A stretch of DNA of 64,000 nt from Pseudomonas sp. Irchel 3E13 (GCF_900187455.1 NZ_FYDX01000007.1:310001-374000); one strand, 5' to 3'. Counted from the first letter of the stretch, positions 18,551 through 29,230 are shown. Program-made: numbers and translations. The notes: generated from the letters alone by a model not told the origin.

Positions 18551-19030
18551 TCAGTCGCGCGCCAGCAGGCGCGGGGCAAGCTCTTTGAGCGCGCGGCGGT
18601 ACACCTCGCGCTTGAATGTCACCACCTGGCCCAGCGGATACCAATAGCTGACCCAGCGCCAGCCATCGAATTCCGGTTTACCGGTCAAGTCCATCCGCAC
18701 CCGCTGCTCGTTGGAAACCAGTCGCAGCAGGAACCACTTCTGTTTCTGGCCGATGCACAGCGGCTGGCTGTGGGTCCGCACCAGGCGTTGGGGTAAACGA
18801 TAACGCAACCAGCCACGGGTGCAGGCAAGAATTTCAACGTCTTGCCGCTCCAGTCCTACTTCTTCGTTCAGCTCGCGGTACAACGCTTCTTCCGGGGTCT
18901 CATCGGGGTTGATGCCCCCCTGGGGAAACTGCCAGGCATCCTGGTTGATTCGCCGAGCCCATAGCACCTGTCCAAGATCATTGGTAAGAATGATCCCGAC
19001 ATTGGGGCGAAAACCATCGGGGTCGATCAC
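18551..19030 (-). CDS. rppH: RNA pyrophosphohydrolase
   Basis: Removes pyrophosphate from the 5' end of mRNA to start RNase E decay. The 159 residues, starting at a GTG ([15 protein letters not shown]), match the family size. The Nudix box [22 protein letters not shown] is at residues 38-59. A longer open frame adds about 24 codons that are not family-like, so I set the start at 19030. It is transcribed ahead of ptsP. Confidence 0.95.
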   Translation of the reverse strand: MIDPDGFRPNVGIILTNDLGQVLWARRINQDAWQFPQGGINPDETPEEALYRELNEEVGLERQDVEILACTRGWLRYRLPQRLVRTHSQPLCIGQKQKWFLLRLVSNEQRVRMDLTGKPEFDGWRWVSYWYPLGQVVTFKREVYRRALKELAPRLLARD

Positions 19031-19120
19031 GGCAGCAGCCTCGCAAACGCATGTCGCCGCATTGTTCCACAAAGCTTGCAAGGCCAGCAACGCGCCGGCC
19101 ATACCTTATGTGCAGCGTTG

Positions 19121-19150
19121 TGAAAAGTCCGTATTCTGTGGGACTTTTCA
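19121..19150. promoter_or_regulatory. Perfect 10-bp inverted repeat upstream of the HAD gene
   Basis: TGAAAAGTCC and GGACTTTTCA are exact complements separated by 10 bp, in the rppH/HAD divergent gap and 23 bp before the HAD start codon. The spacer contains TATTCT, a possible -10 box. It could be an operator or a 5'-UTR stem-loop. Confidence 0.5.
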
Positions 19151-19173
19151 GATGTTATGCGAGTGACTCTTCA

Positions 19174-19830
19174 ATGCGCCTGGCTTTATTCGATCTGGAC
19201 AACACCCTCCTCGGCGGCGACAGCGACCACGCGTGGGGCGATTACCTCTGCGCCCGCGGCATTCTCGACCCCGTGGAGTACCAGAACCGCAACGACGCCT
19301 TCTATCAGGACTATCTGGCCGGCAAGCTCGACCTGCAGGCCTACCTGAACTTCAGCCTGGAAATCCTGGCCACCACCGAAATGGCCCAGCTCGACCAGTG
19401 GCACGGCGAATTCATGCGCGACTGCGTTGAACCGATCATCCTGCCCAAGGCCCTGGCCCTGCTGAAGAAGCACCGCGACGCGGGCGACAAGCTGGTCATC
19501 ATCACCGCTACCAACCGTTTCATTACCGGGCCGATCGCCAAGCGCCTGGAGGTGGAAACCCTGCTGGCCACCGAGTGCGAGCTGGTCGATGGCCGCTACA
19601 CCGGCCGCAGCACCGACGTGCCGTGCTTCCGCGAAGGCAAGGTGACGCGCCTGCGCCGCTGGCTGGACGAGAACGGGCTGAACCTGGAAGGCAGCTACTT
19701 CTATAGCGACTCGATGAACGACCTGCCGCTGCTGGAGCAGGTCGACAACCCGGTGGCGGTCGATCCCGACCCGAACCTGCGCGCCGAAGCCGAGAAACGC
19801 GGCTGGCCGGTGATCAGCCTGCGCGATTGA
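19174..19830 (+). CDS. HAD-IB family phosphatase
   Basis: A 218-residue HAD hydrolase of the SerB-like subfamily IB. The nucleophile motif is DLDNTLL (D7, D9); motif II is in [11 protein letters not shown] and motif IV in [15 protein letters not shown] chose the ATG at 19174 because the aspartates then fall at the usual N-terminal place; an upstream in-frame extension crosses the regulatory dyad. Substrate is not determined by the sequence. Candidates are phosphoserine or histidinol-phosphate, and relatives at this Pseudomonas locus have been annotated either way. It is divergent from rppH. Confidence 0.85.
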   Translation: MRLALFDLDNTLLGGDSDHAWGDYLCARGILDPVEYQNRNDAFYQDYLAGKLDLQAYLNFSLEILATTEMAQLDQWHGEFMRDCVEPIILPKALALLKKHRDAGDKLVIITATNRFITGPIAKRLEVETLLATECELVDGRYTGRSTDVPCFREGKVTRLRRWLDENGLNLEGSYFYSDSMNDLPLLEQVDNPVAVDPDPNLRAEAEKRGWPVISLRD

Positions 19831-19836
19831 GCGCGA

Positions 19837-20265
19837 TCAGACCGGCTTGGCGCCCATCAGGCCGGCGATAGCGATGAAACACACCCCGCTGAACAGCGCC
19901 AGGGCCAGGGTAAACCCCGGTTTACCCACGGCCGGCGCGGTGCGCAGGCGATTGACCCGCGCCAGCAACCAGAACCAGGCCAACGCGCCAACGGTATAGA
20001 GCACGCTGGAGCCCAGCACCCAGGTCTGCCCCAGCGGCCAGCCCACCAGGTGCACCAGCCACCAGCCGGTGAACGGCATGCTCACCAGGCAAATCCCCAT
20101 CAACAACCAGACAAACCCCAACGGCCGCCGCAGCAGCCGGCCATAAACCGCCGCATCTCCCGCGCGGCGCTTGCGCCAGGTCCACAACGCCAACCCCACG
20201 GCACTGCCCAACAGCAGCACGGTGGCCAGGACATGGGCGGTTTTCAGGGCAATCAGCGGTTCCAT
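19837..20265 (-). CDS. DUF2269 family integral membrane protein
   Basis: A 142-residue inner-membrane protein with four hydrophobic helices (about 5-27, 47-70, 78-102 and 118-138) and basic cytoplasmic loops. A histidine near the N-terminus (KTAHVLA) and conserved tryptophans are typical of DUF2269. The function is unknown. Its stop codon is 6 bp from that of the HAD gene, convergent, with no room for a terminator. Confidence 0.8.
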   Translation of the reverse strand: MEPLIALKTAHVLATVLLLGSAVGLALWTWRKRRAGDAAVYGRLLRRPLGFVWLLMGICLVSMPFTGWWLVHLVGWPLGQTWVLGSSVLYTVGALAWFWLLARVNRLRTAPAVGKPGFTLALALFSGVCFIAIAGLMGAKPV

Positions 20266-20303
20266 GGATTCGACTCCTCAGGCATTGCTCAAAGCGTAGC
20301 CGC

Positions 20304-21818
<1,515 letters not shown>

Positions 21819-21908
21819 CGGGAAAGCATCACGGGCGGCTGGACGGGGGATCGGAGTCTACCCCAGCGCCCTGTCGGGCGACCACAGCAAGTCCGGGGTT
21901 TTAGCCGC

Positions 21909-21914
21909 TATACT
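21909..21914 (+). promoter_or_regulatory. Likely -10 box for rpiA
   Basis: TATACT lies 37 bp before the rpiA start codon in the ilvA/rpiA divergent gap. No good -35 sequence was found at the correct distance, so the promoter call rests on the -10 match alone. Confidence 0.4.
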
Positions 21915-21950
21915 ACGCGCCCTCACGATACTCCCCGCTTCGGAGCCCGC

Positions 21951-22622
21951 ATGACCCAGGACCAACTCAAACAGGCTGTCGCCCAGGCCGCTGTCGATTT
22001 CATTCTGCCCAAGCTCGATGACAAGAGCATCGTCGGCGTCGGCACCGGCTCGACCGCCAACTGCTTCATCGACGCCTTGGCCAAGCACAAGACCGCCTTC
22101 GACGGCGCCGTCGCCAGCTCCGAAGCCACCGCCGCGCGCCTGAAGGGCCACGGTATCCCGGTCTACGAACTGAACACCGTGAGCGAACTGGAGTTCTACG
22201 TCGACGGCGCCGACGAGAGCGACGAGCACCTGAACCTGATCAAGGGCGGCGGCGCTGCCCTGACCCGCGAGAAGATCGTCGCCGCGGTCGCCCGGACCTT
22301 CATCTGCATCGCCGACGGCAGCAAGCTGGTGCCGGTGCTGGGCAACTTCCCGCTGCCGGTCGAAGTCATCCCCATGGCCCGCAGCCACGTAGCGCGCCAG
22401 TTGGTGAAGCTGGGCGGTGATCCGGTGTACCGCGACGGCGTGGTGACCGACAACGGCAACATCATCATCGACGTGCACAACCTGCAGATCACCAACCCGG
22501 TGGAACTGGAAGCGCAGATCAACGCCATCGTCGGCGTGGTCACCAACGGCCTGTTCGCGGCGCGTCCGGCGGACCTGCTGTTGCTGGGCACTGCCGAAGG
22601 GGTCAAGTCCCTCAAGGCCTGA
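21951..22622 (+). CDS. rpiA: Ribose-5-phosphate isomerase A
   Basis: Interconverts ribose 5-phosphate and ribulose 5-phosphate in the pentose phosphate pathway. The 223-residue length is standard. Family signatures include [39 protein letters not shown] and the C-terminal [15 protein letters not shown]. The ATG at 21951 gives the family N-terminus [18 protein letters not shown]; a much longer frame upstream lies antisense to ilvA and is not used. Confidence 0.97.
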   Translation: MTQDQLKQAVAQAAVDFILPKLDDKSIVGVGTGSTANCFIDALAKHKTAFDGAVASSEATAARLKGHGIPVYELNTVSELEFYVDGADESDEHLNLIKGGGAALTREKIVAAVARTFICIADGSKLVPVLGNFPLPVEVIPMARSHVARQLVKLGGDPVYRDGVVTDNGNIIIDVHNLQITNPVELEAQINAIVGVVTNGLFAARPADLLLLGTAEGVKSLKA

Positions 22623-22631
22623 CGAGCAAAT

Positions 22632-22654
22632 CGGGGCCTGCCGTGCAGGCCCCG
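22632..22654. terminator. Hairpin after rpiA
   Basis: CGGGGCCTGC pairs with GCAGGCCCCG around a CGT loop, between converging rpiA and the next gene's stop codon. The stem is strong with no T-run. Confidence 0.6.
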
Positions 22655-22655
22655 G

Positions 22656-23567
22656 TCAATCCGCCGACTTCCTGAACACATAGAACAGGTTCGGCTCGCT
22701 CACCAGGTACAACGTCCCCGCGTCGTCCATCGCAATCCCCTCCGCCTGCGGCACGCTCTGGCTCAGGCCCTGGAAGCCCTTGCGCAGCGACAGACTCGCC
22801 AGCGGCTTGCCCGTCACATCCAGTTCCAGCACCAGTTGCGACTCATCCGAAAGCGCCAGCAAATGACCGCTGCGCTCATCGAACTGCAAGCTCGACAGAT
22901 CCCGCACGAACAGCTTCGAATCACGCTTGCGGTCTTGCACCACATGCACGGCGTAGGGCTGTTCGGGGTTGTCGTGGGGGAAGCCGTGGACTTCGTAGAT
23001 CAGCATCGGGTCGCGCTCCTTGGCGACGAACAGGCGCTTGCCCTTCTGATCGTACGCCAGGCCCTCGAAGCCCTTGTTGCCATTGAGGCCGATGCCCAGG
23101 GTCAGTTGCTCGGCGTCCTTGGCGTCGAGGAACGGGGTGTCAGCGGTCAGGCGCACGCGGATCAGCCGCTGCTCGCGCTCGTCGGTGATCACATAGCTGT
23201 CGCGCCCGACATACTCCACCGCCTCCGGGTCGCCGAAGCCGGTCAGCGGCACCCGGCGCAGAATCCGGCCTTCCAGCGACAGCTCGATGAGTTCGGGATT
23301 CTTGTTGGTGACGGTGAACAGGCTGTTGCGGTCCGGATCGAAGGTCAGCGCGGAGATGTCTTCATCCAGCCCCTCGATCGGCCGCGCCTCGATCACCACC
23401 TGGTAACGGTCGAGGCCGATGCTCTGCTCGGCGGGCTGCCACCAGGTCTTGAGGTTGAACCAGCCGCGCTCGAACAGGCGGTATTGCTGGCCCGCCACCC
23501 CCAACAACAACGCGACCAGCAGGCCAACGGAAAGGGCAATCAGGGGCAGACGTAGAAAGCGGCGCAT
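22656..23567 (-). CDS. SdiA-regulated family protein, copy 1
   Basis: A 303-residue protein with an N-terminal membrane anchor or uncleaved signal (residues 7-27), followed by a predicted extracytoplasmic beta-propeller-like domain of the SdiA-regulated family (PF06977). Repeated blade-like segments are visible, for example LTFDPDRNSLFTVTNKNPELIELSLEG and GNKGFEGLAYDQKGKRLFVAKERDP. No catalytic residues are recognised. It lies 91 bp downstream of a paralogue, the two forming a tandem duplicate. Confidence 0.8.
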   Translation of the reverse strand: MRRFLRLPLIALSVGLLVALLLGVAGQQYRLFERGWFNLKTWWQPAEQSIGLDRYQVVIEARPIEGLDEDISALTFDPDRNSLFTVTNKNPELIELSLEGRILRRVPLTGFGDPEAVEYVGRDSYVITDEREQRLIRVRLTADTPFLDAKDAEQLTLGIGLNGNKGFEGLAYDQKGKRLFVAKERDPMLIYEVHGFPHDNPEQPYAVHVVQDRKRDSKLFVRDLSSLQFDERSGHLLALSDESQLVLELDVTGKPLASLSLRKGFQGLSQSVPQAEGIAMDDAGTLYLVSEPNLFYVFRKSAD

Positions 23568-23658
23568 TCGACAGGACTCGGCGGGAAACGGAACGGCGAG
23601 AATCTAACCATAGCGAGCTGAATCGAAGCTTAATGCCACTATCAGAAAATTCTTCCGC

Positions 23659-24591
23659 TCAGTCCTTTTTGAAGCGATAGAACAGATTCGGCTCGCTGAC
23701 CATATACAGCGTGCCCTGCTCATCCATCGCCACGCCTTCGGCACGCGGGACACGATTTTTCAGACCATTGAAGCCGCCGAGCAGCGTCATGAAGCTGACC
23801 TGTTCACCCTGCTCGTTCAGTTCCAGCAGCATGTTGGAGTCTGCCGACAGGAGCAGCATATGGCCGGTGCGCGGATCGATACCCACGGCCGACAGGTTGC
23901 GCAGGTCGAGATCGTCGTTGGGCAGTTCCTGCTTGGTGCCGGTCAGCGGCGAGCGACCGTCAGTACGCCAGACGAACAGACGCGGCGGGCGCTCCTCGCC
24001 CAACACCAGACGCTGCTGGGCCGGGTCCCAGGCGATACCCTCAAAACCTTTGTTCTGGTTTTCCGAGGTGCCAAGGTCGTATTGCGGGAAGTCCTTGATA
24101 TTCAACTCGCGGGCCGCGTCATCAAGGGTCACGAAGGTCAGGTTGTGCAGCCGTTCGTCGGTAATGGCCAGACGACCGTCCGCCATGACGGCCACGCCTT
24201 CGGGGTTGGCCCAGCCGACCAGCGGGATCTTGCGCAGCACGTCGCCATCAAGGGTCAACTCGACCAGGAACGGGTTCTTGCCCATCACCGAAAACAGTGT
24301 CTTGCGGACCGGATCATAGGAAAGGTCGGAGGCCTCGTCCTTCTCCATGCCTGGCAGCACTTTGGCATCGATATCGACGTGATAGTCCGGCAGCCAGACG
24401 CTGGCTTTCTGCTCCACCTGCGTCTGGAAACGCTCCTGAACCCAGAGGAATCCTCGATCATCCCAATGCATGGCGATGGCCACGCCATAACCGATCACGG
24501 CCGCGAACAGCAGCCAAGTGGAACGGCGCAGGGCGATCGGACGCTTATGCACGGACGATAAAGAACCGCCTGTAGGAAGAGGGGTGGCCAT
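23659..24591 (-). CDS. SdiA-regulated family protein, copy 2
   Basis: A 310-residue paralogue of the gene downstream, with the same architecture: a transmembrane segment at about 23-42 and a periplasmic propeller-like domain. Shared segments include FEGIAWDPAQQRLVLGEERPPR and the C-terminal GTLYMVSEPNLFYRFKKD, which matches GTLYLVSEPNLFYVFRK of copy 1. The ATG at 24591 has an AGGA box. Molecular function is unknown. Confidence 0.8.
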   Translation of the reverse strand: MATPLPTGGSLSSVHKRPIALRRSTWLLFAAVIGYGVAIAMHWDDRGFLWVQERFQTQVEQKASVWLPDYHVDIDAKVLPGMEKDEASDLSYDPVRKTLFSVMGKNPFLVELTLDGDVLRKIPLVGWANPEGVAVMADGRLAITDERLHNLTFVTLDDAARELNIKDFPQYDLGTSENQNKGFEGIAWDPAQQRLVLGEERPPRLFVWRTDGRSPLTGTKQELPNDDLDLRNLSAVGIDPRTGHMLLLSADSNMLLELNEQGEQVSFMTLLGGFNGLKNRVPRAEGVAMDEQGTLYMVSEPNLFYRFKKD

Positions 24592-24699
24592 TGGAGAATT
24601 CCTGTTGTTTTCCAGCCTGAGAGACGGAGCGGTCGGGCCGCGCAGGAATTATCCGGATATTTTGTGAAAAAAATGCCAAAAGCCGACGAAGTGGTTTGA

Positions 24700-24732
24700 C
24701 AAAGCAAAAGGGCAGCCTCATCGGCTGCCCTT
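24700..24732 (-). terminator. Rho-independent terminator of the FAH-family gene
   Basis: On the minus strand, AAGGGCAGCC and GGCTGCCCTT form a 10-bp stem followed by TTTTGCTTTG. It lies 7 bp past the FAH-family stop codon and is the expected end of the D2HGDH-FAH transcript. Confidence 0.85.
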
Positions 24733-24738
24733 GCGCAC

Positions 24739-25404
24739 TTACAGGACGCGGCTTTCGAAACGACTGACGCCTGGCAGCTCCAGCACCAGCTCATCGCCCG
24801 GATTGAACGGGCCGACGCCCGCAGGCGTACCCGTCAGGATCACATCGCCAGCCTGCAACGAGAATTGCGAGGCCATGTGCTGGATCATCGGCACGATGGG
24901 GTTGAGCATCAGCGCGCTGTTGCCATCCTGGCGGACTTCACCGTTGATGGTCAGGCGAATGCCGATGTCCGCAAGGTCTTCGAAACTGCTGCCGGCGACG
25001 AACGGCGGCAGGACGCAGGCGCCATCGAAACACTTGGCGCGTTCCCACGGCAGGCCTTTTTCTTTCAACTGCGCCTGCAGGTCACGCAGGGTCAGGTCCA
25101 GTGCCGGGGCAAAGCCGGAAATGGCGTCCAGCACTTCCTCTTCGGAAGGCTGGGGCGACAGCGACTTGCCCAACAGCACCGCGATTTCCGCTTCGTAATG
25201 CACCGAACCGCGCTCGACCGGGATCTTGAAGCCGCCCTCGAGCGACACCACGCAACTGCCCGGCTTGATGAACAGCAGGGGCTCGGTGGGGATCGGGTTA
25301 TCCAGCTCTTTGGCGTGTTCGGCGTAATTGCGCCCGATGCACACCACTTTGCCCAAGGCGAAGTGGATGCGGGTTCCGTCTACGTATTGGTGCTGATAGC
25401 TCAT
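24739..25404 (-). CDS. Fumarylacetoacetate hydrolase (FAH) family protein
   Basis: A 221-residue FAH-fold enzyme. Family members cleave acylpyruvates or decarboxylate/tautomerise oxaloacetate with Mg2+. Seen are GKVVCIGRNYAEHAKELDNP near the N-terminus, the metal-ligand segment HYEAEIAVLLGKSL (two glutamates), the dicarboxylate segment LTLRDLQAQLKEKGLPWERAKCFDG and the C-terminal DVILTGTPAGVGP. It most resembles the YcgM/FAHD1 group. It lies 40 bp downstream of the D-2-hydroxyglutarate dehydrogenase gene, so a role in 2-oxoacid housekeeping is plausible but inferred. Confidence 0.88.
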   Translation of the reverse strand: MSYQHQYVDGTRIHFALGKVVCIGRNYAEHAKELDNPIPTEPLLFIKPGSCVVSLEGGFKIPVERGSVHYEAEIAVLLGKSLSPQPSEEEVLDAISGFAPALDLTLRDLQAQLKEKGLPWERAKCFDGACVLPPFVAGSSFEDLADIGIRLTINGEVRQDGNSALMLNPIVPMIQHMASQFSLQAGDVILTGTPAGVGPFNPGDELVLELPGVSRFESRVL

Positions 25405-25444
25405 TGCCGACTCCTGGAGCGCTGGTTGGATCTGTGACGTGTTA

Positions 25445-26842
25445 TCACTCGACAGCGAAGATCTTGCCCGGATTCATGATTCCGTTGGGATCGAACACCG
25501 CCTTGACTGCCTTCATGTATTCGATTTCGGCCGGCGACCGGCTGTAGCCGAGGTAATCCCGCTTGGTCATGCCGACGCCGTGTTCGGCGGAAATCGATCC
25601 GTTGTACTTCTCGACGGTTTCGAACACCTGCTTGTTGACGATGGCGCAGGTGGCAAAGAACTCGTCCTTGCTCATGTCATCCGGCTTGAGGATGTTCAGG
25701 TGCAGGTTGCCATCGCCGATATGGCCGTACCAGACGACGATGAAGTCCGGGTAGCTTTCGCTGACGATGACGTCGATATCCCGCAAGAATGCCGGCACTT
25801 TCGACACGGTGACCGAGATGTCGTTCTTGTACGGCGTCCAGTGGGAAATGGTCTCGGAAAGGTATTCGCGCAGTTTCCACAGGTTGCGCAACTGCTGCTC
25901 GCTCTGGCTCATGACCCCGTCGATCACCCAACCCTGTTCGACGCAATGCTCGAACAGCGCCAGAGCATCGTTGGCCACCTCCTCGGTGGTGGCTTCGAAC
26001 TCCAGCAGGGCATAGAACGGGCACGGCGTCTCGAACGGCGCCGGCACATCGCCACGATCGAGGATCTTGGCCAGGCCCTTGTCGGAGAAAAACTCGAAAG
26101 CGGTCAGATCCAGCTTGCCCTGGAAGGCGTGCAGCACCGGCATGATCGAGTCGAAGTCCGGGGTGCCGAGCACCATCGCCGTAAGGTTCTTCGGCGCGCG
26201 ATCCAGGCGCATGGTGGCCTCGACCACGAAGCCCAGGGTGCCCTCGGCGCCGATGAACAACTGGCGCAGGTCGTAACCGGTGGCGTTCTTGATCAGGTCC
26301 TTGTTCAGTTCCAGCAGATCACCCTTGCCGGTGACCACTTTCAGGCCGGCGACCCAGTTGCGGGTCATGCCGTAGCGAATGACCTTGATCCCGCCGGCAT
26401 TGGTGCCGATGTTGCCGCCAATCTGACTGGAGCCGGCGGAAGCGAAGTCCACCGGGTAATACAGGCCCTTGTCCTCGGCGAAGTTCTGCAACTGCTCGGT
26501 GATCACGCCGGGCTGGCAGACCACGGTGCGGTCGAATTCGTTGAAATCGAGGATGCGGTTCATATAGTCGAACGACACCACCACCTCGCCGTTGGCCGCC
26601 ACCGCGCCAGCAGACAGCCCGGTGCGCCCGCCCGACGGCACAAGCGCGACCTTGTGGGTGTTGGCCCAACGGACGATGGCCTGGACCTGCTCGATGTTTT
26701 TCGGGAAGACAATGGCGCTAGGTGCTGGCGGGAAGTGCTTGGTCCAGTCCTTGCCATAGGCGTCGAGGGAAGCGGCGTCAGTGAGTACCTTGCCGGGCTC
26801 GACCAGGGTCATCAGCTCGTCAATCAGAACAGGATCGGTCAT
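25445..26842 (-). CDS. D-2-hydroxyglutarate dehydrogenase (FAD-binding oxidase type)
   Basis: A 465-residue FAD enzyme of the VAO/PCMH fold. It has an FAD-binding N-terminal domain (VPSGGRTGLSAGAVAANGEV and NIGTNAGGIKVIRYG) and a C-terminal substrate domain ending HGVGMTKRDYL...DPNGIMNPGKIF. In Pseudomonas stutzeri, SerA reduces 2-oxoglutarate to D-2-hydroxyglutarate while oxidising 3-phosphoglycerate, and the adjacent dehydrogenase re-oxidises the product. Here the gene is directly divergent from serA, supporting the same coupling. I chose the start at 26842 (MTDPVLIDEL); an upstream ATG is possible. Family alternatives such as GlcD or D-lactate dehydrogenase are less likely because of the serA linkage. 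Confidence 0.88.
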   Translation of the reverse strand: MTDPVLIDELMTLVEPGKVLTDAASLDAYGKDWTKHFPPAPSAIVFPKNIEQVQAIVRWANTHKVALVPSGGRTGLSAGAVAANGEVVVSFDYMNRILDFNEFDRTVVCQPGVITEQLQNFAEDKGLYYPVDFASAGSSQIGGNIGTNAGGIKVIRYGMTRNWVAGLKVVTGKGDLLELNKDLIKNATGYDLRQLFIGAEGTLGFVVEATMRLDRAPKNLTAMVLGTPDFDSIMPVLHAFQGKLDLTAFEFFSDKGLAKILDRGDVPAPFETPCPFYALLEFEATTEEVANDALALFEHCVEQGWVIDGVMSQSEQQLRNLWKLREYLSETISHWTPYKNDISVTVSKVPAFLRDIDVIVSESYPDFIVVWYGHIGDGNLHLNILKPDDMSKDEFFATCAIVNKQVFETVEKYNGSISAEHGVGMTKRDYLGYSRSPAEIEYMKAVKAVFDPNGIMNPGKIFAVE

Positions 26843-26918
26843 CGATAGAACTCTCGAACTATTCATAGTCACCCTGAGCACACTTCACGCAGCAGGGATG
26901 GGCGTAGCGAGGGGTCGA

Positions 26919-26930
26919 TATGCTAGCATA
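26919..26930. promoter_or_regulatory. Palindrome in the serA promoter region
   Basis: TATGCTAGCATA is a perfect 12-bp palindrome in the serA/dehydrogenase gap, 83 bp before the serA start. Its TATGCT half can serve as a -10 box. It could be a regulator site or a core promoter element; the sequence alone does not decide. Confidence 0.4.
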
Positions 26931-27013
26931 CGCCCCCCGCCAATCGTGCTGATGGCCGATTCGCGAGAGCTTCACTTCCCTGCCATTTTTCTCCGGGACA
27001 CAGGTTTACGCAG

Positions 27014-28243
27014 ATGAGCAAGACTTCTCTCGATAAGAGCAAGATCAAGTTCCTTCTTCTTGAAGGCGTCCACCAGAACGCCGTGGACGTCCTGAAGGCC
27101 GCCGGGTACACGAATATCGAGTACCTCACCGGTTCCCTGCCGGAAGCCGAGCTGAAGGAAAAGATCGCCGATGCCCACTTCATTGGCATCCGCTCCCGCA
27201 CTCAACTGACCGAAGAGATCTTCGACTGCGCCAAGAAACTGGTTGCTGTTGGTTGTTTCTGCATCGGTACCAACCAGGTTGACCTGAGCGCCGCTCGCGA
27301 TCGCGCGATCGCCGTGTTCAACGCCCCGTACTCCAACACCCGCTCCGTTGCCGAGCTGGTGCTGGCCGAGGCCATCCTGCTGCTGCGCGGCATCCCCGAG
27401 AAGAACGCTTCCTGTCACCGCGGTGGCTGGATCAAGAGCGCGGCCAACTCCTTCGAGATCCGCGGCAAGAAGCTGGGCATCGTCGGCTACGGCTCGATCG
27501 GTACTCAACTGTCGGTCCTGGCCGAGAGCCTGGGCATGCAGGTGTTCTTCTTCGACCCGCTGACCAAGCTGCCGCTGGGCAACGCGACCCAGGTCACCAG
27601 CCTGAACGAACTGCTGGGCCTGGCCGACATCGTCTCGCTGCACGTGCCTGAGCTGCCGTCCACCCAGTGGATGATCGGCGAGAAAGAAATCCGCGCGATG
27701 AAGAAGGGCTCGATCCTGATCAACGCCGCCCGCGGTACCGTGGTCGAACTGGATCACCTGGCCGCAGCGATCAAGGACAAGCACCTGATCGGCGCCGCCA
27801 TCGACGTGTTCCCGGTCGAGCCGCGTTCCAACGACGAAGAGTTCGAAAGCCCGCTGCGCGGCCTGGACAACGTGATCCTGACGCCGCACATCGGTGGTTC
27901 CACTGCCGAAGCCCAGGCCAACATCGGTCTGGAAGTTGCCGAGAAGCTGGTCAAGTACAGCGACAACGGTACGTCCGTTTCGTCGGTCAACTTCCCTGAA
28001 GTTGCCCTGCCGGCTCACCCTGGCAAGCACCGCCTGCTGCACATCCACGAAAACATCCCGGGCGTGCTCAGCGAGATCAACAAAGTCTTCGCTGAAAACG
28101 GCATCAACATCTCCGGTCAGTTCCTGCAGACCAACGAGAAAGTGGGTTACGTGGTTATCGACGTCGACGCCGAGTACTCGGATCTGGCGCAAGAGAAGCT
28201 GCAACAGGTCAAGGGCACCATCCGGTCCCGCGTGCTGTTCTAA
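27014..28243 (+). CDS. serA: D-3-phosphoglycerate dehydrogenase
   Basis: Oxidises 3-phosphoglycerate to 3-phosphohydroxypyruvate, the first step of serine synthesis. The 409-residue protein has the NAD-binding motif GIVGYGSIGTQLSVLAES (GxGxxG at about 155-160), the catalytic histidine in ILTPHIGGST, and a C-terminal ACT domain (HIHENIPGVLSEINKVFAENGINI) as in serine-inhibited enzymes. It is followed by a strong terminator and lies divergent from D-2-hydroxyglutarate dehydrogenase. Serine is a source of one-carbon units, linking it to the gcv operon in the same window. Confidence 0.97.
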   Translation: MSKTSLDKSKIKFLLLEGVHQNAVDVLKAAGYTNIEYLTGSLPEAELKEKIADAHFIGIRSRTQLTEEIFDCAKKLVAVGCFCIGTNQVDLSAARDRAIAVFNAPYSNTRSVAELVLAEAILLLRGIPEKNASCHRGGWIKSAANSFEIRGKKLGIVGYGSIGTQLSVLAESLGMQVFFFDPLTKLPLGNATQVTSLNELLGLADIVSLHVPELPSTQWMIGEKEIRAMKKGSILINAARGTVVELDHLAAAIKDKHLIGAAIDVFPVEPRSNDEEFESPLRGLDNVILTPHIGGSTAEAQANIGLEVAEKLVKYSDNGTSVSSVNFPEVALPAHPGKHRLLHIHENIPGVLSEINKVFAENGINISGQFLQTNEKVGYVVIDVDAEYSDLAQEKLQQVKGTIRSRVLF

Positions 28244-28259
28244 GCGCTTCATGCTGTGA

Positions 28260-28288
28260 AAAAGGGAGGCCCTGGTGGCCTCCCTTTT
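28260..28288 (+). terminator. Rho-independent terminator of serA
   Basis: AAAAGGGAGGCC pairs with GGCCTCCCTTTT around CTGGT, 16 bp after the serA stop codon, ending in TTTTG. Confidence 0.9.
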
Positions 28289-28451
28289 GTTTGCCCGCGC
28301 GTTGCGAAAGTTGCCGAAAAACGGCAGAAATATTTGCCGTGCAATCAAACATTCCGCACTCGATGCGGTCACAAGCGGCAACTTGACCGTGGCAATTCCA
28401 GAAAGTCGCGGCAACACTGTGTGAATTGCCAATCATAAAAAAGGGGCTCAG

Positions 28452-29228
28452 ATGCGTTTCATTACCGGGGCACTATTTGCCGCCAGCCTGCTCAGCCCAT
28501 GGGCACATGCGGAATTGATGGATGACATCAGCGACCGCAACGAACTGCGTATTGCCATCGAAGCCAATACGCCACCCTTCAACTTCCGCGATACCGCCGG
28601 CCAGTTGAGCGGTTTTGAAGTGGAACTTGGCGAGGCATTGGCCAAGGAACTGGATGTCCATGCCGACTTCGTGGTGGTTGAACCCGCCGACCTGCTCAGC
28701 GGCGTGGAAAGCGGCAAATACGACATCGCCTTGAATCAGATTGCTACAACCCCCGAATTGAAAGAGCGCCTGGATTTCAGCACGCCCTACAGCTACACCC
28801 GCGCCCAATTGATCGTGCGCCAGGAAGAAAAGCGCCCGCTGCGCAGCCTTGAGGCCTTCAAGGGTCACAGCCTCGGCGTGGTCCAGGGCAGCAGCTTCGC
28901 CGAGCAGGCGCGAGACGTCGAAGGCGTTGATCTGCGCAGCTACAAGGACGCTATCCAGCCGATCAAGGAAGTGGCCGACGACCAGATCGACGCCGTCGTC
29001 AGCGACCGCCTGCTGGTGCCGTATGCGATCCGCGAAAGCAAATTGCCGGTGACCGAAGGCGCCACCCTTGGCCCGGTGGTGAACCTGGCGATTCCGTTCC
29101 AGAAAGGCAACCCGGCGTTCCAGAGTGCGGTGGACAACGCCCTGCAACGGATCAAGGCCGATGGGCGGTTGAGCGAGCTGTCGAAGAAGTGGTTCGGTGT
29201 GGATGCGAGCGAGGCGCCAAAGCAGTAG
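28452..29228 (+). CDS. Periplasmic amino-acid-type substrate-binding protein
   Basis: A 258-residue family 3 solute-binding protein. Residues 1-20 are a signal peptide (MRFITGALFAASLLSPWAHA). The mature part starts ELMDDISDRNELRIAIEANTPPFNFRD, followed by the family segments GFEVELGEALAKEL and YDIALNQIATTPELKERLDFS. Such proteins bind polar amino acids for an ABC transporter. No permease or ATPase gene is adjacent, so it is an orphan in this window and may serve a transporter encoded elsewhere or a sensory role. It has its own 208-bp upstream gap and is followed by a REP-type hairpin. Confidence 0.85.
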   Translation: MRFITGALFAASLLSPWAHAELMDDISDRNELRIAIEANTPPFNFRDTAGQLSGFEVELGEALAKELDVHADFVVVEPADLLSGVESGKYDIALNQIATTPELKERLDFSTPYSYTRAQLIVRQEEKRPLRSLEAFKGHSLGVVQGSSFAEQARDVEGVDLRSYKDAIQPIKEVADDQIDAVVSDRLLVPYAIRESKLPVTEGATLGPVVNLAIPFQKGNPAFQSAVDNALQRIKADGRLSELSKKWFGVDASEAPKQ

Positions 29229-29230
29229 CT

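Noticed and set aside
16312..18588. A 758-codon open frame opposite ptsP
   Set aside because: High GC with third-position bias gives long antisense frames. The translation is rich in H, Q, G and V with no family motif, while ptsP on the other strand has every expected motif.
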